A stretch of 26,390 nucleotides of DNA from JBGPIT01 sp041485125. GTDB lineage: Bacteria; Desulfobacterota; Binatia; UTPRO1. The notes below the pieces were generated by a model. It was not told where the DNA came from, ran no database searches, and worked only from the letters and a program-made list of their open reading frames with translations. Positions 1 to 6,344 of the stretch are shown here, one piece after another (position 1 is the stretch's first letter; the number at the start of each line of letters is the position of its first letter). The translations under genes and the position numbers were made by a program. The stretch covers positions 1-26,390 of the forward strand of contig JBGPIT010000021.1 of NCBI GenBank assembly GCA_041485125.1. Direction: 5' to 3'.

Positions 1-831
1 CTCGCGGCCGAGCTCGGCGTCGACCTCGCAACGGTCCACGGCACCGGCCCGGGCGCCGCGATCCGCCGCGAGGACGTCGAGCGGGCGGCCGCCTCGCGGA
101 CGCCGGCCGCGCCCGAGCGTGCGGCGATCGGCGCCCCGCCTGCGCCGGCAGCGGCCGGCAGCGAGCGCGCCGCCCGCATGCGCTCGGTGATCGCCGCGGC
201 GATGGCGCGCTCGAAGCGCGAGATCCCGCACTACTATCTCGCCACCACGATCGACGTTGGGCGCGCGATGCGCTGGCTCGCGGAGCGAAATGCCGCACGG
301 CCGATCACGGAGCGCATGGTCGCGGCGGTGCTGCTCATCAAAGCGGTCGCACTCGCGCTGCGTGACGTGCCGGAGCTGAACGCGACCTGGACCGGCACCG
401 GCGCGACCGTGTGCGACGACGTCCACGTCGGCATCGCGATCTCGCTGCGCGGCGGCGGACTCGTCGTCCCCGCGCTCCACCACGCCGACCGGCAGAGTCT
501 CGACGATCTGATGCAGAGCTTCCGTGACCTGGTGAGCCGCGCGCGCCGCGGCTCACTCCGGAGCTCCGAGCTCTCGGACGCGACCGTCACGATCACCAGC
601 CTCGGCGACCAGGGCGTCGAAACGGTGTTCGGGATCATCTATCCGCCGCAGGTCGCGATCGTCGGGTTCGGGAGGATCGTCGAGCGGCCGTGGATCGCAG
701 ACGGCCGCGTCGTCGCGCGGCAGGTCGTGACGGCGACGCTCGCGGCCGACCACCGCGTGAGCGACGGCCACCGCGGCGGGCTCTTCCTCGCCGCGGTCGA
801 GCGCCGGCTCCAGGCGCCGGAGAGCCTATGA
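1..831 (+). CDS. 2-oxoacid dehydrogenase E2 acyltransferase, C-terminal part (5' end outside window)
   Basis: The frame is open from base 1, so the gene starts upstream; the ATG at 178 is internal. The first ~27 codons match a peripheral-subunit (E3)-binding domain, with the pattern LAAELGVD...GTGPGAAIRREDV. An Ala/Pro-rich linker follows, then the catalytic acyltransferase domain. Near its end are the segments TVTITSLGDQGV and PPQVAIVGFGRI and the active-site motif DHRVSDG, whose His and Asp are the known catalytic residues of this family. E2 moves the acyl group from lipoyl-lysine to CoA in pyruvate or branched-chain 2-oxoacid dehydrogenase complexes; the substrate cannot be read from this piece. 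The lipoyl domain and the E1 genes would lie upstream. The stop overlaps the ATG of the next gene (ATGA), so the two are probably translationally coupled. Confidence 0.93.
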   Translation, partial: LAAELGVDLATVHGTGPGAAIRREDVERAAASRTPAAPERAAIGAPPAPAAAGSERAARMRSVIAAAMARSKREIPHYYLATTIDVGRAMRWLAERNAARPITERMVAAVLLIKAVALALRDVPELNATWTGTGATVCDDVHVGIAISLRGGGLVVPALHHADRQSLDDLMQSFRDLVSRARRGSLRSSELSDATVTITSLGDQGVETVFGIIYPPQVAIVGFGRIVERPWIADGRVVARQVVTATLAADHRVSDGHRGGLFLAAVERRLQAPESL

Positions 832-1079
832 CGCGCGACGAGCTGAAAACGGTCGTGCTGCGTGCGCTCGGCGGGATCGCGCCCGAGGCGGATCTCGCCG
901 GTATCGATCCGGACGCCGCTTTCCGCGATCAGCTCGATCTCGATTCGATGGACATTCTCAACTTCGCGATCGCGCTCGACGAGGCGCTCGGCGTCGACAT
1001 CCCGGAGACCGACTATGCGAAGATCGCGACCTTGAGCGGCTGTCTCGATTACCTCGAGGCGGCGATGACGCGGCGGTGA
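828..1079 (+). CDS. Acyl carrier protein
   Basis: This 83-residue acidic protein has the length and four-helix pattern of an acyl carrier protein. The phosphopantetheine attachment site is the DLDSMD motif, with Ser40 as the modified residue. The start is the ATG at 828, which overlaps the stop of the E2 gene by four bases. A stand-alone ACP coupled to a 2-oxoacid dehydrogenase E2 is not the standard fatty-acid synthesis context (no fabD, fabG or fabF nearby). I infer that it may accept or present acyl groups linked to the dehydrogenase product. No ACP synthase is in the window. Family identity is firm; the partner pathway is inference. Confidence 0.9.
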   Translation: MTRDELKTVVLRALGGIAPEADLAGIDPDAAFRDQLDLDSMDILNFAIALDEALGVDIPETDYAKIATLSGCLDYLEAAMTRR

Positions 1080-1100
1080 GCCGCCGACGGGAGATGTCTC

Positions 1101-1616
1101 ATGCCGGTACTGACCAAGCTGGAAGCGTACCTCGAAGAGAACCGCGTCCCGTACGAAATCCTGTTGCACCGCCCGGCGTATACGGCCCAGGAGGTCGCGG
1201 CGGCGCAGCACGTGCCGGGGCGCGAGATGGCGAAGGTCGTGATGGCGAAAGCGGGAGAGCGTTTCGTCATGGCGGTACTGCCTGCGCCGCGACGCCTCGA
1301 CCTCGAGAAGCTCGCCGCACGGGTTCCCGAGAGGAGAGCACGACTCGCGAGCGAGGACGAGTTCGCCGGGCTCTTTCCGCAGTGCGATGCCGGCGCGGAG
1401 CCGCCGTTCGGGAATCTCTTCGGTGTGCCGGTGTACGTCGACGAGAGCCTGGCGCGCGACGAGCACATCGTGTTCCCCGCCGGCAGCTGCACCGAGACCG
1501 TGCGCCTGCGGTACGCCGACTTCGCGATGCTCGTGCAGCCGGTCGTCGTCGATCTCACCCTGACGCGGGAAGAGGGGAACGACAGCACGCCAGGCACCGC
1601 GTCGGCCGCCGGCTGA
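1101..1616 (+). CDS. YbaK/EbsC-type aminoacyl-tRNA deacylase domain protein
   Basis: The 171-residue product matches the YbaK/ProRS-INS superfamily over its full length. It starts with KLEAYLEENRVPYEIL, has the AQEVAAAQHVPGREMAKVV segment, and ends with the conserved HIVFPAGSCTETVRL and DFAMLVQPVV blocks. Members are trans-editing factors that hydrolyse mischarged tRNA, for example Cys- or Ala-tRNA(Pro); the exact substrate cannot be told here. The ATG at 1101 is preceded by GGGAGA about seven bases upstream. The gene lies 21 bp after the ACP gene on the same strand, so it is probably in the same transcript. It converges with the ABC permease gene that ends at 1654. Confidence 0.88.
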   Translation: MPVLTKLEAYLEENRVPYEILLHRPAYTAQEVAAAQHVPGREMAKVVMAKAGERFVMAVLPAPRRLDLEKLAARVPERRARLASEDEFAGLFPQCDAGAEPPFGNLFGVPVYVDESLARDEHIVFPAGSCTETVRLRYADFAMLVQPVVVDLTLTREEGNDSTPGTASAAG

Positions 1617-1653
1617 GGAGCACTGCTCGTTTGCCGCGTCGCGTGCGCCGCCG

Positions 1654-2412
1654 TCACGATCGCCGGCGCAGCAGGCTCAACAAGAACGCTGCCGTGGCAA
1701 CCATGACGATGAGCGGGCCCGTCTCTCGATGCAAGCACGCCGCCAGCCGGGTGCCCACCCCGGTGGCAATCACCGCGACCGCCACGGCAATTCGCAACAT
1801 TCCATTCAGGTCTCGCGCTGCGCGTTTGGCCGTGGCGGCGGGAATGATGATCAACGCGCCCATCAGGAGCACGCCCAGGTAGCGCAGCCCGAGGGCAATC
1901 GTCAGCGCAAACGTCTGCAGGTACAGCAGATTGAGACGCCGCACGTCGATGCCCGCCGCCAGCGCGACGTCGGGCGAGACCAGCATGACGACGAGCCTGT
2001 TCTTCTGCGTGGCGACGAACAGGACGATGGCGCTCGCCGCCACGAAACCGAAAACGATCTCCGACCAGCTGAGGGCGCCTGGGCCCCCCAAGAGGGCCTC
2101 GATGAGATCCTCGCCGGAGGTCATCATGCTGCCGACGGCGAGCGCCGCGGAAAACACGACACCGATCAGCGTCTCGGTCGCCGTCCGCGCCCGCTCTTCG
2201 AGCGCCCATACGAGCAACGCCCCGAAGAACAGCATCGCAGCGGCCCCGAAGATGGGGTGGATGTGCAGCGCGAGCGCGACCCCAATCCCGGGCAGCGCCA
2301 CGTGCGACAGCGCATCGGCGGCAAGTGCCATCCGCCGCATGACCGCGAAGCAGCCGACGAGGCCGGCTGCGACAGCCATCGCGAGCGAGAGCAAGAAGGC
2401 TTCACTGCTCAT
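1654..2412 (-). CDS. Metal ABC transporter permease (ZnuB/MntB family)
   Basis: This 252-residue, very hydrophobic protein has about seven or eight membrane segments. It carries the family motif ALSHVALPGIGVAL near residues 35-48, typical of zinc, manganese and iron ABC-3 permeases. A second conserved stretch near residues 180-200 (GVLLMGALIIIPAATA) is also characteristic. It should form the inner-membrane channel of an importer fed by a periplasmic metal-binding lipoprotein. Its start overlaps the end of the ATPase gene by 11 bp, so the two form one operon. No binding-protein gene or Zur/MntR regulator is in the window. Zinc is the likeliest substrate by family frequency, but manganese or iron cannot be excluded. 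Confidence 0.92.
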   Translation of the reverse strand: MSSEAFLLSLAMAVAAGLVGCFAVMRRMALAADALSHVALPGIGVALALHIHPIFGAAAMLFFGALLVWALEERARTATETLIGVVFSAALAVGSMMTSGEDLIEALLGGPGALSWSEIVFGFVAASAIVLFVATQKNRLVVMLVSPDVALAAGIDVRRLNLLYLQTFALTIALGLRYLGVLLMGALIIIPAATAKRAARDLNGMLRIAVAVAVIATGVGTRLAACLHRETGPLIVMVATAAFLLSLLRRRS

Positions 2413-3106
2413 GCACGTGATAGTCCAGTGCTGTCCCGTAGATCTCGTGGAGCAGATCGGGTGTCAGAATCGTCCGCGGCGCTCCGATGTACGCCCGCTC
2501 CCGACTCAAGCAAAGCACGTTGGTCGCGTATCGGTAGACCACGCTGAGCTCGTGCGAGATGAAGAGGGCGGTCAGCCGCTGGTCTTCTTGAAGGCGGTGG
2601 ATCAGCGTGTTGAGCCGCTCCTGGCCGGGCTCGTCAATGCCGGCCGTCGGCTCGTCGAGCAAGAGGACATTGGGATCGCCGACGAGGGCGAAGGCGACCA
2701 GCAGACGCTGGAACTGCCCTCCCGACAACGTTCCGATCGGCTGGTCGGCGACCTCGTAGGACATCCCGACGAGGGCCAAGGTACGCCGGAGATCCCCGTC
2801 GGTCCCGCGGATGAGCGCGGCACGGGCTCTGAGAAAGTCGAGGCCGGTGATCGGGATGTCGCGTTCGAGATCGAGCTTCTGCGGGACATAGCCAATCCGC
2901 GTCCCGGGAGCCCACTGTACGGTGCCTTCAAATGGAATCGATCCGATGAGTGCCCGGAACAGGACCGTTTTGCCGGCACCGTTCGGTCCGATGATCGCCA
3001 GCGAGGTTCCTCGCGAGACGTCGAAACTCAGGTCCGTCACCACCCTGGTCTTACCGAAACGGATCGAGAGGTGATTGACCTCGAGGACGCTGTCGGTGGC
3101 GATCAT
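2402..3106 (-). CDS. Metal ABC transporter ATP-binding protein (ZnuC family)
   Basis: This 234-residue ABC ATPase is the partner of the permease downstream. With the ATG at 3106 as residue 1, Walker A is GPNGAGKT at about residues 40-47, the signature LSGGQ at 127-131, Walker B LLLDEP at 148-153, and the switch His lies in LFISHEL. The length fits the family. A GTG at 3115, three codons upstream, is an alternative start; neither has a good ribosome-binding site. The C-terminus (YHVHEQ) overlaps the permease start. Upstream on the same strand is about 250 bp holding only a possible gene remnant, then dksA-BON, so this may be the 5' end of a two-gene unit. Confidence 0.93.
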   Translation of the reverse strand: MIATDSVLEVNHLSIRFGKTRVVTDLSFDVSRGTSLAIIGPNGAGKTVLFRALIGSIPFEGTVQWAPGTRIGYVPQKLDLERDIPITGLDFLRARAALIRGTDGDLRRTLALVGMSYEVADQPIGTLSGGQFQRLLVAFALVGDPNVLLLDEPTAGIDEPGQERLNTLIHRLQEDQRLTALFISHELSVVYRYATNVLCLSRERAYIGAPRTILTPDLLHEIYGTALDYHVHEQ

Positions 3107-3368
3107 TCGGGGCACCGGGGACTCGCAACGCGCGGCTCTCCCGCGATGGTCGACAGCTGCGAGCAGGCCGCGAACGCCGGTGGCATGTCAGGGCCTCTTG
3201 GCAGCCCGGGGACGAGTCATCAAGCGTCACGAGGCGGCGCGCAAGACCGTGCTCGCCGACGTGGCCGACCGGGCGCAACGGGAAGAGGTGCGCGAGCGCG
3301 CCGCGCAGCTCGCGCTGGCGTCCCTCGCGTGCCGTGACGAGGACGTTCCAGTCGAGGTCGTTCTTCAT
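3051..3368 (-). pseudogene. Possible 5' remnant of a small cytoplasmic gene (THUMP-like start)
   Basis: An ATG at 3368 overlaps the stop of the DksA-BON gene (ATGA), as in a coupled operon gene. The first ~28 codons read like a real protein (DLDWNVLVTAREGRQRELRG) and resemble the opening strand and helix of THUMP-domain proteins. That resemblance is from memory and weak. Beyond about residue 45 the translation becomes Arg/Ser-rich and low in sense, and the frame runs into the start of the ABC ATPase gene. I read it as a gene truncated soon after its start. It may equally be chance. This is otherwise the only content of the 3107-3364 gap. Confidence 0.22.
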
Positions 3369-4174
3369 TCCTCGTCCGCGATCGGGCTCACGGGTGGAAC
3401 GAACTCGGCGTCCTCCTCCTGGTGCTCGGCGATGTTTTCCGTCGTCGTGGGCGGTACGATCTCGTACCGGTGCGCGACGCGGGGCGCGGCCTCGACGAGA
3501 GCCTCCGGCGGCGTCTCGGGCTCGCGCGAGCGATCGGCGCGGTCCCAGAGCAGCTCGTTGACGGCGACCCGATCGTCGACGTCGATGAGACCGCTCACGT
3601 CGGTGAGGAGCTTCAGCAGCTCCTGGTGCTCGCGCTCGCTCGGCAGCGCGCCGGCGAGGTGCACGACGCCGTGGCGGCAGACGATGCGCAGCTCGTCGAG
3701 GTCGATGCGTCCGTCGGCGCGGATCTGTTCGCGCAGAGCCTCCTCGAGCTCACGGTCGCTGAGAAGCGTGAGATCGCCGGGGAGCTGGCGAGCCGGTGGC
3801 GCGGCCATCTCCGTCTCCGCCGCAGCGACGGCGGGCGTCGTCTGCGCGCACGCGATGCAGTGCAACGCCGCGGGACTGGCGTGCAGCCGCGCGACCGGGA
3901 TCGGGTGGTCGCAGCGCGCACAGCGCCCGTAGCGCCCTTCGCGGAGCCGCTGCAGCGCCGCATCGATCTCCTCGATCTCGAGCTTGATGCGGTCGTCGAG
4001 ACGGCTCGCAAGCCGTGCGGCCCGCTCCTCCTGCGCCCGCTCTTCCAGCTCGGCCTCGCGGTCCGCGGCGACGTACTCGAGATCCCGCTCCGCGGCCGCG
4101 GCGACATGGAACAATGCCTCGCGCTTTTCCCGCAGCAGTCTGGTGAGCTCGTCCCGATGGGATGTCGTCAGCAT
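3365..4174 (-). CDS. DksA/TraR-type zinc finger protein with C-terminal BON domain
   Basis: The 269-residue product has three parts. Residues ~1-80 are a charged alpha-helical coiled-coil like that of DksA. Residues 85-109 form a C4 zinc finger, C85-x2-C88 and C106-x2-C109, with the CARCDHPIPVARL context typical of DksA/TraR proteins. Residues ~138-207 match a BON domain (DRELEEALREQIRADG...VHLAGALPSE...VDDRVAVNEL). The last 60 residues are acidic and probably disordered. DksA proteins bind RNA polymerase in the secondary channel and act in the stringent response. BON domains usually bind membranes or other envelope components. The start is set by GGAGG six bases before the ATG. Longer upstream extensions of this frame run antisense to the neighbouring phosphoribosyltransferase and are not used. 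Confidence 0.88.
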   Translation of the reverse strand: MLTTSHRDELTRLLREKREALFHVAAAAERDLEYVAADREAELEERAQEERAARLASRLDDRIKLEIEEIDAALQRLREGRYGRCARCDHPIPVARLHASPAALHCIACAQTTPAVAAAETEMAAPPARQLPGDLTLLSDRELEEALREQIRADGRIDLDELRIVCRHGVVHLAGALPSEREHQELLKLLTDVSGLIDVDDRVAVNELLWDRADRSREPETPPEALVEAAPRVAHRYEIVPPTTTENIAEHQEEDAEFVPPVSPIADEE

Positions 4175-4180
4175 GGCGAT

Positions 4181-4185
4181 CCTCC
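4181..4185 (-). promoter_or_regulatory. Ribosome-binding site of the DksA-BON gene
   Basis: GGAGG on the minus strand ends six bases before the ATG at 4174. It decides the start of a frame that stays open far upstream. Confidence 0.8.
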
Positions 4186-4210
4186 GTTGCTGATACACCC
4201 GAGCAATTCG

Positions 4211-4256
4211 CCTGCCATGCAGGTGACTCGCGAAAGTCGGCGCGTTTGCCAAACGC
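4211..4256. promoter_or_regulatory. Two perfect inverted repeats in the divergent intergenic region
   Basis: Between the dksA-BON gene and the divergent phosphoribosyltransferase gene are two short perfect palindromes. One is CCTGC-CAT-GCAGG at 4211-4223 and the other GCGTTT-GCC-AAACGC at 4242-4256. Their spacing and position would suit operator half-sites or 5'-UTR hairpins of the DksA-BON mRNA. No promoter boxes could be assigned with confidence in the 246-bp region. Confidence 0.35.
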
Positions 4257-4420
4257 ATTCGCAGAACGGAGAACGGCGAGCGGCCGCACCTCCGGGAACC
4301 GAGCCGCGCGCGGCCGAGCTCGGCGGCGAGCGCAACACGGCGCGACGCGGTTCGCGCCTCGCCCATCCTCGCGCCTGCCGGTGCGTGTCGGCTGGTCCCG
4401 CATTTGCTCTGGTAGTGGGC

Positions 4421-5140
4421 ATGACGCAAAAACCTCACAGGCGAGAGCCCGTCCGGTTTCGCGACCGGCGGGACGCCGGCAAGCAGCTCGTGGCGCTGCT
4501 CGACAAGTATCGAACGAAACCCGCGACCGTCGTGCTCGGGCTGCCGCGCGGCGGCGTCGTGCCGGCGGCGGAGATCGCGCTCGCGCTCGACCTGCCGCTC
4601 GACGTCCTGATCTCGCGGAAGCTCCACGCGCCCGACAACCCGGAGTTCGCCATCGGCGCCATCGCCGAAGGCGGCGAACCCTATCTCAACGACGAGAGCG
4701 TCGCGCTCACCGGCGCGACGCCCGAGCACGTCGCGGCCGAGATCCGGGAACAGCGTGCGGAGACTGCGCATCGGCAGGCCCGCTTTCGCGGCGGGCGCGA
4801 GCTCACGCTTCCGGAGCGCCCGACGGTGATTCTCGTCGACGACGGCGTCGCGACCGGCGCGACCGTGATCGCCGCGATCCGGACGCTGCGGCAGCGCGCG
4901 ATCGAGCGTCTGGTGCTCGCGATCCCGGTCGCTCCGCCCGAGACCGCAGCCGCGCTGAAACGGATGGTCGACGAGCTCGTCGTGCTCGCGACGCCCGATC
5001 CCTTCTGGGCGGTCGGCGCCTTCTACGACGACTTCCCTCAGGTGTCGGACGATGCGGTCGGCGCGCTGCTCGCCGACGTCGCCGCGCGCCAGCAGCGCCA
5101 GCATGCGGAGCCGGCGGGGGCCGCCGCGCACGCGCGCTGA
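4421..5140 (+). CDS. Phosphoribosyltransferase (type I PRTase fold)
   Basis: The 239-residue protein has the PRPP-binding loop VILVDDGVATGATVIAA at about residues 136-152. It also has the upstream block VVLGLPRGGVVPAAEIA at 37-53 and the family-specific segment FAIGAIAEGGEPYLN. It belongs to the uncharacterised PRTase group often found beside or fused to dienelactone-hydrolase-like proteins, as is the case here. The substrate base is unknown. The start is taken as the ATG at 4421 because homologous sequence begins within about ten residues; a GTG two codons upstream is also possible. The downstream hydrolase begins 88 bp later on the same strand, which suggests one operon. A PRPP synthetase gene lies about 4 kb away. 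Confidence 0.9.
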   Translation: MTQKPHRREPVRFRDRRDAGKQLVALLDKYRTKPATVVLGLPRGGVVPAAEIALALDLPLDVLISRKLHAPDNPEFAIGAIAEGGEPYLNDESVALTGATPEHVAAEIREQRAETAHRQARFRGGRELTLPERPTVILVDDGVATGATVIAAIRTLRQRAIERLVLAIPVAPPETAAALKRMVDELVVLATPDPFWAVGAFYDDFPQVSDDAVGALLADVAARQQRQHAEPAGAAAHAR

Positions 5141-5228
5141 GCCACGCGGAGCGCGGCGAGCCGTGCAGGGCGACCACGGCAAGCGTCCATCTCGGCGCAT
5201 GGCAATGAGATTGCGTTGCGAAAGTCCC

Positions 5229-5894
5229 ATGAGCGAGACACCGGCAAATACGCGCAATCGCGAGATCGCCATCCCCGCCGCGGGCGCCGAGCTTCAGGGG
5301 ACCGTGGCGACGCCCCCGAAATCCCGCGGCATCGTGCTTTTCGCGCACGGCAGCGGCAGCGGCCGCCATAGCCCGCGGAACATCTTCGTCGCGACCGCCC
5401 TGCGGGAGTCCGGCATCGCCACCCTGCTGTTCGATCTCCTCACCGATCGCGAGGCGGCCGACCGCGAGAACGTCTTCGACATCGGCCTGCTCGCCGAGCG
5501 GCTGCGGGCTGCGCGCGATTGGGTCCGCGCCGACCCGGAAACGTCGCAGCTCGGGATCGGCTACTTCGGCGCGAGCACGGGCGCCGCGGCGGCGCTCGTC
5601 GCCGCCGCGGACGACGCCGCGATCCGCGCCATCGTCTCGCGGGGCGGGCGGCCCGATCTCGCGGCGGACGCATTGCCGCGCGTGCAAGCGCCGACACTCC
5701 TCATCGTCGGCGGCGACGACCACGGCGTGATCGAGCTCAACGAGGACGCCTACGCGCGGCTGCGATGCGAGAAGCGCCTCACGATCGTGCCCGGCGCCAC
5801 CCACCTCTTCGAGGAGCCCGGCACGCTCGAGGAGGTCGTGCGCGTCGCGAGCGATTGGTTCCTGCACCACTTCACCCTGGAGATGAAGCGGTGA
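5229..5894 (+). CDS. Dienelactone-hydrolase-family alpha/beta hydrolase
   Basis: The 221-residue protein has the alpha/beta-hydrolase layout. The oxyanion-region motif is FAHGSGSGRHSPRN near residues 38-51. The nucleophile elbow GASTG (Ser116) sits within GYFGASTGAAAAL. The acid is in VGGDDHGVIELN (Asp163 or Asp164) and the catalytic His192 is in GATHLFEEPG. True dienelactone hydrolases use Cys; a Ser nucleophile points to an esterase, hydrolase or phosphoribosyl-compound-related role. In-frame ATGs at 5199 and 5205 are alternative starts; 5229 fits family length best. It follows the phosphoribosyltransferase, with which such hydrolases are commonly paired. The true substrate is unknown. Confidence 0.88.
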   Translation: MSETPANTRNREIAIPAAGAELQGTVATPPKSRGIVLFAHGSGSGRHSPRNIFVATALRESGIATLLFDLLTDREAADRENVFDIGLLAERLRAARDWVRADPETSQLGIGYFGASTGAAAALVAAADDAAIRAIVSRGGRPDLAADALPRVQAPTLLIVGGDDHGVIELNEDAYARLRCEKRLTIVPGATHLFEEPGTLEEVVRVASDWFLHHFTLEMKR

Positions 5895-6344
5895 TGCGCG
5901 CCCACCGCCGCGCACGTGCGATCACACCGCAAGACGCCGCGCCACGAGGCGGCCACCAAGGAAACTTCGTTACCGCCGATCGGAACACGACATGTCGCCC
6001 GTTCGCGAGACTGGGAAGGCGGTACACGATGCGCCCCCGTGCCCGAGCGGACCGGGCCGCAGCATCCGCCCCCTCTTCCGATCCGTATCGGCTCGACGGC
6101 ACATGGTCGCCCGATGATCCGGGCGCTCCTCAGCGCGGCGGCCATGCTCAGGGCCAGTCAGGTGCTCGCGCTCGTCGCCGCAAACGCTAGGGCGCCGGCG
6201 ACGAGGCGTCACCGCCAGCGAGAAATTCGCCGTCCTTCGTTGTCGCCGCTGAGAATCGCTGCGTCGTCACCCGCCGTTTTCCGAGCAGGACACGCGCCGC
6301 GACGTGGCATGCGAACTGCTCCTCCTTTCGGGGAGGCATTTGCC
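5895..6344. other. 450-bp intergenic region, nothing identified except the 3' leader hairpin
   Basis: I see no credible ORF, tRNA or repeat on either strand in this stretch. Frames that cross it are Arg/Pro-rich and lack start signals. Its 3' end holds the leader of the secreted protein gene, with a hairpin over the Shine-Dalgarno sequence (listed separately). It presumably also holds that gene's promoter, which I could not locate. Confidence 0.5.
6321..6336 (+). promoter_or_regulatory. Hairpin that would cover the Shine-Dalgarno sequence
   Basis: CCTCC at 6321-6325 can pair with GGAGG at 6332-6336 across a six-base loop. The GGAGG is the ribosome-binding site of the ATG at 6345, eight bases downstream. 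When folded, the stem would hide the whole Shine-Dalgarno core. The stem is only five base pairs, so a regulatory role is inference. Confidence 0.4.

Noticed and set aside
1617..1653. Bidirectional terminator between the convergent YbaK-type and permease genes
   Set aside because: No stable stem with a T-run is visible in the 37-bp gap.
1931..3337. 468-codon plus-strand frame
   Set aside because: Antisense shadow of the ABC permease and ATPase genes, which carry all expected motifs.
3422..4420. Upstream extension of the phosphoribosyltransferase frame
   Set aside because: It is antisense to the DksA-BON gene and has no homology. Family sequence begins just after the ATG at 4421.
4175..5272. 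Upstream extension of the DksA-BON frame
   Set aside because: It is antisense to the phosphoribosyltransferase. The GGAGG at 4181-4185 sets the start at 4174.
5895..6344. Possible tRNA or small RNA in the 450-bp gap
   Set aside because: I found no cloverleaf, no CCA end and no clear stem apart from the short leader hairpin.
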